Shown here piece after piece: positions 52,936-60,328 of a stretch of 64,000 bases of DNA (position 1 is its first letter; each line of letters begins with the position of its first letter). Source of the stretch: VXPQ01 sp965232485. GTDB lineage: Bacteria; Bacteroidota; Rhodothermia; Rhodothermales; VXPQ01. The position numbers and the translations under genes are program-made. Under the pieces are notes generated by a model, which worked only from the letters and a program-made list of their open reading frames with translations, ran no database searches and was not told where the DNA came from. The stretch covers positions 930,001 through 994,000 of the forward strand of contig OZ246975.1 of assembly GCA_965232485.1 (NCBI GenBank), in the 5' to 3' direction.

Positions 52936-54276
52936 TTATTGCGACGCCGCCTCCATAACCTCCCGAATGGCCTCCACCACGAGCTCCGGGGCCTGCCGAT
53001 GGAACCACGTTCCGCTGCGCCGGGTCTGCACGTGCCGACTCCACGCGAACCCTTCGAGCCATTCGTCCCGCAACGCAACCTTCGCCTGGATCCCCGCCCC
53101 GGTTTCGCCCACCCAGCGCGGCGTCTCCGGAAGATGCAGGGACGTCAAAACCACGACGGGGATATCCGGCAAGGTCCCGGCTTCCGACAACGCCCCGGTT
53201 TCCATCATCTCCTCGTAGAGCGCAAACTCGGCGCGTTCGGCGTCCGACGCCAGGCCGTACAGCATATTCCGCCCGGCCATATACCGATCCACGGACGCCT
53301 CGTCAAGCGCGGAAAGTCGTTGCATCTCCTGCTCGTGCGCCGGCTCCACCAACGCCAGCCCCGCCACAGCGTCGGGATAGCGCGCGGCGAATGTTCGGGC
53401 CAGCGCCGCGCCCAGCCCGTGCGCCGCCAGTACGTACGGCGGCTCGGCGGACAATTGCTGCAACAGGGCATGGAGTTCCTCTGCAAGCGCGGCGGGCGTT
53501 CTTTCGGATTGGGGGGAGGCCGGAAAAGCGTCCGAATAGCCCAGCCCCGAACGCGAATAAGATATGGCCCGGGCAAACGCCTGCACGTCATGGTGCGCGT
53601 AATCCCATACGCGCAGGTCTTCGCCCAGATCGGACAGAAACACGACGGGCATGCCCTCGCCTTCGTCCAGCGCATACAGCCCATAGCCACCCACATCCAC
53701 CTTCGTCCCGCGCGGGCCTTCGAGCATATCCAGTTCGCGGCGCCGGATATTCCGCTCAAGCCAGGCGATGCGCTGATCCACGCGCTCCCAGGACAGACGA
53801 TCCGCGGAGACGACTTGACCGGGCGGCGCAAACGCGGCGGGGCCCATGCTTGCGTTCTCGTCGGAGCAAACGCCTGCGAACACGCCATCCGGTTCGCGTT
53901 CCAGTTCGCAATCTATCCGAAACGCAGGCCACCAGGAAAACGACAGGAAATCCTCAATGAGACGCGCCTCCTCCACCCGAAATCTGTCCTGAAGAAGGTG
54001 CTCGATCCGCAGGATGGCTTCCGAGGAATCTCCGGGGGCGGGCATATGGATCGTTACGCCAAACGGCGGCCCGCCGGGATTTTGCATGAATCCGGTCCAT
54101 GCGCCTGCTTGCGGCATATCTTCGGGCGGAACGGGCGTTTGCCCCCGGACCTCCTGGATATTCAATGTAAAAATGCAAGCCCCGAGGCAAGCCGCCGCGG
54201 CCAAAGCGAAACGCGCGGGCAGACAAACCCTGCGGGACAGACAAAACGACGATCGGGATAGTGCGTACGAAAACAT
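52936..54276 (-). CDS. Exported alpha/beta-hydrolase-fold protein lacking catalytic Ser and His (probable pseudoenzyme)
   Basis: This is a 446-aa protein with an N-terminal signal region (basic start, hydrophobic core about 22-36) and a beta-rich N-domain (about 55-190). An alpha/beta-hydrolase domain follows from about 195 (YGLYALDEGEGMPVVFLSDL, ISYSRSGLGYSD). The nucleophile elbow, normally GHSLG, reads AHGLG, placing Gly287 where Ser belongs. The C-terminal SGH that supplies the catalytic His reads SGTWFHRQAPELVVEAI, with Thr423 in its place. The rest of the fold is well kept, so loss of hydrolysis with retained binding or structure is the simplest reading. It sits between a TPR gene and a TBDR gene in locus A; locus B has no counterpart. 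Confidence 0.8.
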   Translation of the reverse strand: MFSYALSRSSFCLSRRVCLPARFALAAAACLGACIFTLNIQEVRGQTPVPPEDMPQAGAWTGFMQNPGGPPFGVTIHMPAPGDSSEAILRIEHLLQDRFRVEEARLIEDFLSFSWWPAFRIDCELEREPDGVFAGVCSDENASMGPAAFAPPGQVVSADRLSWERVDQRIAWLERNIRRRELDMLEGPRGTKVDVGGYGLYALDEGEGMPVVFLSDLGEDLRVWDYAHHDVQAFARAISYSRSGLGYSDAFPASPQSERTPAALAEELHALLQQLSAEPPYVLAAHGLGAALARTFAARYPDAVAGLALVEPAHEQEMQRLSALDEASVDRYMAGRNMLYGLASDAERAEFALYEEMMETGALSEAGTLPDIPVVVLTSLHLPETPRWVGETGAGIQAKVALRDEWLEGFAWSRHVQTRRSGTWFHRQAPELVVEAIREVMEAASQ

Positions 54277-54318
54277 AGGGACGTCAACAGCGTGAAAACA
54301 GGTTGAACGGACAATAGT

Positions 54319-55554
54319 TTAGCCTTCGCTTGCCATGCGGGCAAGCTGATTCAGGTAGTTTCGGGCGGCGCGGCTGCCCGGGTCGAGCCGAATCGCCATT
54401 TCCCAGGACTGGCGCGCCTCGTCGTATCGACCGGAGTTGCCATAGGCCACGCCCAGATTCAGCCAGGCCTCCGCAAACGCCGGGTCGCGGTCCACGATCA
54501 TCCGGTATTGCGCGATCGCCGCGTCGGCGTCGCCGCTTTCCAGCATCAGCGACGCCAGATTCACATGCAGCCGAAGGTCGTTCGGCACGAGAGCGATGGC
54601 GCGCTTGTAGGCGTCCAGCGCCCGATCGTACATGCCCGCCTCGCGGTGCGCATCGCTCAACCGGAGCCAGTTCTGCACCTCGCTCGGATTCCGGTTTATG
54701 GCTTCATGCGCCTCGTTGATCTCCTGCTGGATCTGCTGCGCCTCTTCGGCCAGCGCCAAATGCACCTCCGCCTCGGCCTCCTCGCCCAGGCGCATCAACG
54801 CCTGCCCCAGATTGTATTGCGCGCCATGGTGCCGCGGACGCTCCTCCGCTACGGCGCGGAGCTGGGCCGCCGCCTCTTCCACTTCGTCCATGCGGAGCAA
54901 CTGCGCCCCGAGCACATAACGGTAATCCACGCTCCCGGGACGGATTTCCACCGCGCGTTTCGACAAGGCGATAGCCGTCTCGAAATCGCCCATTTCCTCG
55001 TGGAGCTGGCCCAGCCACATGTACGCAGTCGTGTTCATGCTGTCTATCGCGATCGCCTGCTCGTACGACCATTGCGCGCTGTCGGCCATGCCCAGCTTGG
55101 CGTACGCGCGGCCCATTTCAAGATACAGATGCGTATTCGGTTCGATCGCCTCCTCGCGGCGAAACGCGCCGATGGCGTCCCGGAGACGCCCCCGGCGAGA
55201 ATGATTGACGCCGATGTTCATGTGCGCCCCGCGATACGCCTCGTCCGCCGCAAGAACAGTGGCGTATGCGGCATTGGCGGCCTCCAGCTGGTTCAGGTCC
55301 GTGTAGATTCGACCGCGCAGGAAGTACGTGTCCGCCAGTTCCGGCGCATATTTCTCCACGCTGTCCGTAAGCGCCAGCGCATGCACGTAATTGCCCTGGC
55401 GCGACGCCGCCTCGGCCCTCAGCATGAATCGTTTTACGTTCATGTCCAGCGAGGCGCGCAGCGCTTCCGTCCGGGTAGGCGGCGGCTCCGCGCTTTCCTG
55501 ACCGCAGCCTGCAAGCAGGCAGGCGATCGCCGCAATGCAAAACCCTCGTATCAT
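54319..55554 (-). CDS. TPR-repeat lipoprotein (locus A)
   Basis: I start it at the ATG at 55554 (411 aa), directly before the lipoprotein signal (MIRGFCIAAIACLLAGC, Cys17); the longer frame to 55692 would overlap the upstream gene. About nine TPR units follow (for example DSMNTTAYMWLGQLHEEMGD, PSEVQNWLRLSDAHREAGM and PAFAEAWLNLGVAYGNSGR). It follows two CRTAC1-like genes, mirroring the TPR/CRTAC1 mix of locus B. It is probably a scaffold on the inner or outer membrane surface facing the periplasm. Confidence 0.82.
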   Translation of the reverse strand: MIRGFCIAAIACLLAGCGQESAEPPPTRTEALRASLDMNVKRFMLRAEAASRQGNYVHALALTDSVEKYAPELADTYFLRGRIYTDLNQLEAANAAYATVLAADEAYRGAHMNIGVNHSRRGRLRDAIGAFRREEAIEPNTHLYLEMGRAYAKLGMADSAQWSYEQAIAIDSMNTTAYMWLGQLHEEMGDFETAIALSKRAVEIRPGSVDYRYVLGAQLLRMDEVEEAAAQLRAVAEERPRHHGAQYNLGQALMRLGEEAEAEVHLALAEEAQQIQQEINEAHEAINRNPSEVQNWLRLSDAHREAGMYDRALDAYKRAIALVPNDLRLHVNLASLMLESGDADAAIAQYRMIVDRDPAFAEAWLNLGVAYGNSGRYDEARQSWEMAIRLDPGSRAARNYLNQLARMASEG

Positions 55555-55594
55555 GCCTTTTCTTCTGTCTGAAAGAAAATCGTTTCCGCCTCGA

Positions 55595-57433
55595 TCACAT
55601 CTCGGCGGAACGCTCCGCGACGGGTTCCGCCGGGCGCAAAACGCCGGATCCTTCGACGAGAACCACCTCTTGCCTGGACTCCACCTCGGCAAAACGTTCC
55701 GTCAGGCCGCTCGGCCAATGCACTATTAGACTATCTACCCGCCGCCGTGCTCCCAGCCCGAACGCCGCAGGCAGCGCGGACTGCGACAGGAAACTCGAAC
55801 CCGACCGGATCCGCCGCTCCATGCGCAAATCGCCGAGCGCCGCTTCGATCCGGGCGCCGAGCGCGCTGCGGTTGCTGTCGCGCCCTTCCAGCCGGACATG
55901 CAGCCACTCCGCTCCGTCCAGATCGTTGCGCCACAAGTGCGCCGGGCCGGCGTTTTCCAGCAACAAAACATCAAGGTCGCCGTCCCGGTCGTAGTCGGCG
56001 TACGCTGCGCCGCGGGCCACTAGGGGCCGGGTAAGCACGCCTGTCGCCGAAAGCGCCTCGTCGAATACGCCGTCCCCCCGATTCAGAAAAAGCTGCGCCG
56101 GTTCCGCAAACGTCGCCCCCTCCAGAATTTCGGCGATATGCTCCAGCACATGACCGTTGGCCAGAAAAAGATCGAGGTCGCCGTCAAGGTCCGCATCGAA
56201 AAGAAACAGGCCAAAGGTCAAGGTGCCCATCGTGGGAAAGCCAATGCGAGACGCGGTCGCCCGATCCGTAAAATAGCCGTTGGAGGCGTGCCGGAAAACG
56301 CTCACCGTTTCCTGGGTGAAATTCCCTACGAAAATGGTCGTTTGCCCGGCGCTGTCCACGACGCCCGCATCCACCCCCATGCCGGCCCGAGGCTGCCCGT
56401 GCTGGTCGTACGCCACGCCGTTGCGCACCCCCGCCTCGCTGAACGTGCCGTCCCCGCGATTTACGAACAGCAGGTTCCGCTCCGTATCGTTCGCCACGTA
56501 CACATCGGAATAGCCGTCGCCGGTTACGTCCAGTTCGGTCACGCCGAGCGTTTTGTCCAGGACCGGATCGATCGCGCCCGCAAAACCGGCCTCCTCCGTC
56601 GCATCCGCAAAAGAACCGTCTCCCTCGTTGCGATAAAAGACGCTGGCGACGCCCGCGTAATTTTGCGGCGTGCAATAGGCCTTCGCCCCCTCGTGAAAAC
56701 AGGGAATATCCGTCTCGGGGGTCCAGAATACATAATTGCCCACGAACAAATCGACCCAGCCGTCCCGGTCCGCGTCGAAGAAGGCGGCAGACGTACTCCA
56801 GTGCGCCTCGTCCGCAAGGCCCGCCTCTTCGCCAACCTCCTCAAACCGCCCGCCGTCATTGCGAAAGAGCAGGTTTGCGTGGAGCGTCGTCAGGAAAAAA
56901 TCCGTGTCCCCGTCGTTGTCGTAATCGGCGGCGGCCACGCCAAACCCGTAAGCCTCCAGCCCGGCAAGGCCCGCTTCGCCGGAAACGTCGGCGAACGTTC
57001 CGTCCCCCAGGTTCCGGTAGAGAAACAAGGCTTCGACCGGCTTGTCGGAAACATGCGCCCACCGCCCGCCGCCCACCAGCAGAATATCCTGCCAGCCATC
57101 GTCGTCGTAATCGAGAAACGCCCCGCCAGGCCCTACCACTTCAGGCATCCATTTCTGGCCGAAGCCCCCGTTTTCATGCCGATAATCCCCCAAACCCGCT
57201 TCCTCCGTAACATCCGTGAAAATCGGGACGTCAGACGCAACGCCGGATGCAGTTTCTTCGCGTTCTCCCGCCCCGCCTGCGCATCCGGCCGCCAGGATGG
57301 CGCAACAGGCGGCAGCGACCATGCAACGCGCGACGCGCTGCGGCGAGTAAACCCGGCGACCAGGAATGCTCTGATCAAGTCCGCAAAGATCAGAGACTGA
57401 AAGGCGCGCGCCGGCAAGGAATGACGAAATCAT
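55595..57433 (-). CDS. CRTAC1-family FG-GAP/UnbV lipoprotein (locus A)
   Basis: I start it at the ATG at 57433, which overlaps the preceding stop by 4 bp (ATGA); the lipobox (LAAGC) then lies about 50 residues in. Met at 57322 would leave only 13 residues before the Cys. The first 20-odd codons of the longer form fall inside a dispersed repeat (57366-57428), so the start is uncertain. The body has FG-GAP blades (DYDDDGWQDILLV, DYDNDGDTDFFLTTL, DADRDGWVDLFVGNY, DADLDGDLDLFLANGH) and a C-terminal UnbV/ASPIC domain (SGSSFLSQSALPAAFGLG). It has the same Cys-pair segment (DIPCF...AYC) as its three paralogues. Confidence 0.83.
   Translation of the reverse strand: MISSFLAGARLSVSDLCGLDQSIPGRRVYSPQRVARCMVAAACCAILAAGCAGGAGEREETASGVASDVPIFTDVTEEAGLGDYRHENGGFGQKWMPEVVGPGGAFLDYDDDGWQDILLVGGGRWAHVSDKPVEALFLYRNLGDGTFADVSGEAGLAGLEAYGFGVAAADYDNDGDTDFFLTTLHANLLFRNDGGRFEEVGEEAGLADEAHWSTSAAFFDADRDGWVDLFVGNYVFWTPETDIPCFHEGAKAYCTPQNYAGVASVFYRNEGDGSFADATEEAGFAGAIDPVLDKTLGVTELDVTGDGYSDVYVANDTERNLLFVNRGDGTFSEAGVRNGVAYDQHGQPRAGMGVDAGVVDSAGQTTIFVGNFTQETVSVFRHASNGYFTDRATASRIGFPTMGTLTFGLFLFDADLDGDLDLFLANGHVLEHIAEILEGATFAEPAQLFLNRGDGVFDEALSATGVLTRPLVARGAAYADYDRDGDLDVLLLENAGPAHLWRNDLDGAEWLHVRLEGRDSNRSALGARIEAALGDLRMERRIRSGSSFLSQSALPAAFGLGARRRVDSLIVHWPSGLTERFAEVESRQEVVLVEGSGVLRPAEPVAERSAEM
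57366..57428 (-). repeat. Dispersed repeat, copy 2 (with perfect stem)
   Basis: CTCTGATC and GATCAGAG form a perfect 8-bp stem around AAGTCCGCAAA, followed by GACTGAAAGGCGC and GGCAAGGAATGACGAA. It is related to copies at 12416-12458 and 37494-37552. It sits at the junction of two CRTAC1-like genes. Confidence 0.5.
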
Positions 57434-59247
57434 GAATCGGCCCGGACAGGTTGCAAATTCCCCGATCCCTCGACAAGCAACACGTCCTGTCCGCCCGCCA
57501 CCTCGCCGAACCGCTCGACCAGGCCGCTGGGCCAGTACACGGTCAGGGAATCGACGGCTTCCCGGCGGCCCAGCCCAAAAGCCGCCACCTGCTCCGATTG
57601 CGAAAGATAACTGGACCCGGTCCGGATGCGCCGCTCCATAACCAGGTCGCCCAACCGCGCCGTAATACGGGCGCCCAGTCCGTCCCGGTTGCTCGTTCGG
57701 CCCTGCACATGGACGCGCAAATACCGTCCGGGCGGCGTATCGTTGCGCCAGAGATGCACCGGTCCCCCATTCTCTGTAATCAGGATGTCCTGATCGCCAT
57801 CCCGGTCGTAATCCGCGTAGGCGGCCCCGCGGCCCACGAGCAAATCCGTCCATACGCCCTCCTCCGGCGTAAATTCGTCGAACGTCCCGTTTCCCCGATT
57901 CAGGAAAAGCTGGGCGGGCTGTCGGTAGCGAATGCGGTCGTTCTCCCCCGTCCGGTCCGGATGTACGTGCCCATTGGCCGCGAACAGGTCCAGGTCCGTA
58001 TCCATGTCCACGTCCAGCAAAAAGAGCCCGAACGTAAGGGACAGCAGGCTCGGAAAACCAATGCGCGACAGCCCGGCGCGGTCTGTAAGCGATTCGCCCG
58101 CTTCGTGGCGGTACACACCGATCATCTCCCCTGAAAAATTGCCGACGTACAGCGAGTAGCGACCCGTACTGTCCGTAATTCCCGCGTCAATCCCCATGCC
58201 GGCGCGCGCTTCCCCGTGTTCGCTGAACGCAAAACCGCTCGGCACGCCGATATTGGCGAAGGAGCCGTCCGCATTGTTGCGGAAAAGCAAGTCGCCCTCG
58301 CCGTCGTTCGCCACGGCGAGGTCGGGCCATCCGTCGAAATTGAAATCCAGTTCGGCCACCCCCAGCGACTTGCCCAGCGTCGGCATGAAACCGGCCGCTT
58401 CCGTGCGGTCGACAAACGCGCCGTCCCCTCCGTTTACGTAGTACCGGCTCTGCACCCCGGCGTACACGGCGGGGTGACAATACAGCTTGACGGCGCCCCC
58501 TGACGGACAAAAAATATCCGTTTCCGGCGTCCAGTCCACATAGTTCGCCACATACAGATCGGCGTCCCCGTCCCGGTCGGCGTCAAAGAAAATAGCCGAA
58601 CTGCTCCAGATATCGTTTCCTTCCAGGCCCGCCTCGCGGGTCGCTTCCGCGAACCGCCCCCCTTCGTTGCGAAAGAAAAGATTCTCCTCCAGACAGGTAA
58701 TATAGAGGTCCGGGTCCCCGTCGTTGTCGTAATCGGCGGCGGTCATCCCGATGGTATATCCGTCCACGCCCGCCAGGCCCGCCGCTTCCGTTGCCTCGGT
58801 AAAGGCGCCGTCGCCGTTGTTCCGGTACAGAAACAGGGCCTGCGACGGCGTTTGGGGATCCCAGTTTCCCCCGCCCAGGAGCAAAATATCAATCCAGCCG
58901 TCGCCGTCGTAATCGAAAAATCCTCCCCCGGATCCCATTTGCTCGGGATACCACTTGTCCCCGGAGGCGCCGTTGACATGCCTGAAACCGCCCAGACCCG
59001 CCGCTCCCGCTACGTTCGTAAAAACAGGAAGCCGGACGCCCTCCTCCTCTGTCGTCCGCGAGCCGGAAAGCGAACAAGCGCTCAACGAACCCGCAACGCA
59101 CCAGACAAGGACAGCGCCCAGCCAACCTGTCGAGCAGAAACCGGGGGCCGGGTCAGAAGGTGAGGTTAACGGCGAACCGCTGGACCGTGTCGAAAACACC
59201 GAAATCCGTGTAGGCATAATCCACGCCGAATCCAATACCCGAAGCAT
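57430..59247 (-). CDS. CRTAC1-family FG-GAP/UnbV lipoprotein (locus A)
   Basis: This is a 605-aa protein from the ATG at 59247; a second ATG at 59217 also fits. Either start overlaps the PorV-like gene (95 or 65 bp) and puts the lipobox (LSAC, preceded by GWLGAVLVWCVAG) unusually deep, near residue 58; no later Met precedes the signal. FG-GAP blades (DYDGDGWIDILLL, DYDNDGDPDLYITCL, DADRDGDADLYVANY, DVDMDTDLDLFAANGH) lead to a UnbV/ASPIC domain (TGSSYLSQSEQVAAFGLG). The stop overlaps the start of the next CRTAC1-like gene by 4 bp, suggesting equal production of the two. Confidence 0.83.
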   Translation of the reverse strand: MLRVLDSAWIMPTRISVFSTRSSGSPLTSPSDPAPGFCSTGWLGAVLVWCVAGSLSACSLSGSRTTEEEGVRLPVFTNVAGAAGLGGFRHVNGASGDKWYPEQMGSGGGFFDYDGDGWIDILLLGGGNWDPQTPSQALFLYRNNGDGAFTEATEAAGLAGVDGYTIGMTAADYDNDGDPDLYITCLEENLFFRNEGGRFAEATREAGLEGNDIWSSSAIFFDADRDGDADLYVANYVDWTPETDIFCPSGGAVKLYCHPAVYAGVQSRYYVNGGDGAFVDRTEAAGFMPTLGKSLGVAELDFNFDGWPDLAVANDGEGDLLFRNNADGSFANIGVPSGFAFSEHGEARAGMGIDAGITDSTGRYSLYVGNFSGEMIGVYRHEAGESLTDRAGLSRIGFPSLLSLTFGLFLLDVDMDTDLDLFAANGHVHPDRTGENDRIRYRQPAQLFLNRGNGTFDEFTPEEGVWTDLLVGRGAAYADYDRDGDQDILITENGGPVHLWRNDTPPGRYLRVHVQGRTSNRDGLGARITARLGDLVMERRIRTGSSYLSQSEQVAAFGLGRREAVDSLTVYWPSGLVERFGEVAGGQDVLLVEGSGNLQPVRADS

Positions 59248-60241
59248 TGTATTTCAAACCTGCTCCAAGGCTGAATCCTTCTTCATGATCGTCGCCCACG
59301 AACGCGCGTCCCAAACCTCCCCGCAGGGAAAAAATGTTCATGACCGTGTACTCGCCGCCGAGTTTCACATGCTCCGCAAAGTCGCGCGGACGTTGCGCAT
59401 CCACGGAAATCATGAAGGAGTGCATGTTCGGGTCCAGCGTGGTGAGATCGACGACGTCCATCGAAAGACCGATCTGGAACGTCAGGGGAATTTCGAAACG
59501 CTCCCGTTCGTACACCAGCTCGCGCGAGAAATTCCGGGTGCTCATCGCGATGGTGAGGCTCTCGAAACCCGTGTCGTACAGTACGCCGAAATCGACCGCG
59601 ATGGTGTTCAGCGCATAATCCTCGAACGAGGCGGCCGTGCCGTCGTCCAGCGAGACAGAGGCGTCATCCGAGCGGGCTTTGGCGAACGAACCCAAGTCCT
59701 GCTGGGTATACTTGACGTGCGCGCCCACGGAAAAGCGATCCGTGAACGACCGCGCATACCCTACGCCTACGGCCAGCGCTGTCGGACTATAGGCGCCGGT
59801 ATCAACGTAGCCCTGCTCGTTTTCCGCGCGAACGGTTCCAAAAAACTCGCCGCCGTAATCCACGTTCATGAACGAGAGGCCCACCACCCCGTAATTTCCT
59901 CCGCCCGGGCGGTACGCCACGCTCGCCGCATTGTACTGGATGTCCACGATGTAGTTCATGATGCCGAAGCCCGCGCTGAAATTACCGTTTATGCGCGCCA
60001 TGGAGGCGGGGTTGTAGAACATCGCCGTGGAAGAACCCGCGGAAGACGACGTCACGGCCCCGCCCATGGCGGCCGCCCGCGCATCGACGGATTCTGCGAG
60101 AAACTTGAAGCCGGTTTGACCGCGTTTGTCCGTTTCCACCGTGTCATCCGGGCCGGCAATGCCCGTCTGGGCAAACGCCGAAGGGGCCGCCAGCAACCCG
60201 ATGGCTACGAGAAAGCACGTAGTAGCAATACACCTTTTCAT
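59153..60241 (-). CDS. PorV/PorQ-like outer membrane barrel (locus A)
   Basis: This has 362 aa from the ATG at 60241; a TTG at 60247 is also in frame. It has a signal peptide (MKRCIATTCFLVAIGLLAA, ending in AFAQ), the family block FLAESVDARAAAMGGAV, then MFYNPASMARI, and the terminal strand DYAYTDFGVFDTVQRF. It is very similar in length and motif order to the 42622 protein. Its 3' end runs into the 5' end of the CRTAC1-like gene, implying co-translation. Confidence 0.82.
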   Translation of the reverse strand: MKRCIATTCFLVAIGLLAAPSAFAQTGIAGPDDTVETDKRGQTGFKFLAESVDARAAAMGGAVTSSSAGSSTAMFYNPASMARINGNFSAGFGIMNYIVDIQYNAASVAYRPGGGNYGVVGLSFMNVDYGGEFFGTVRAENEQGYVDTGAYSPTALAVGVGYARSFTDRFSVGAHVKYTQQDLGSFAKARSDDASVSLDDGTAASFEDYALNTIAVDFGVLYDTGFESLTIAMSTRNFSRELVYERERFEIPLTFQIGLSMDVVDLTTLDPNMHSFMISVDAQRPRDFAEHVKLGGEYTVMNIFSLRGGLGRAFVGDDHEEGFSLGAGLKYNASGIGFGVDYAYTDFGVFDTVQRFAVNLTF

Positions 60242-60289
60242 AATCAAGCCTGATTGAATGTCGATAAGGGGTTTCGTGTGTCGAAGCCT

Positions 60290-60320
60290 CGGGGGCGAAC
60301 CGACAAGCGATCCGCCCCCG
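60290..60320. promoter_or_regulatory. Intergenic hairpin between cargo and PorV-like genes (locus A)
   Basis: CGGGGGCG (60290-60297) and CGCCCCCG (60313-60320) are perfect complements around a 15-base loop, between the cargo stop at 60329 and the barrel start at 60241. There is no U-tract. It has a positional equivalent in locus B (43689-43725) with different sequence. Confidence 0.45.
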
Positions 60321-60328
60321 GACCCGGG

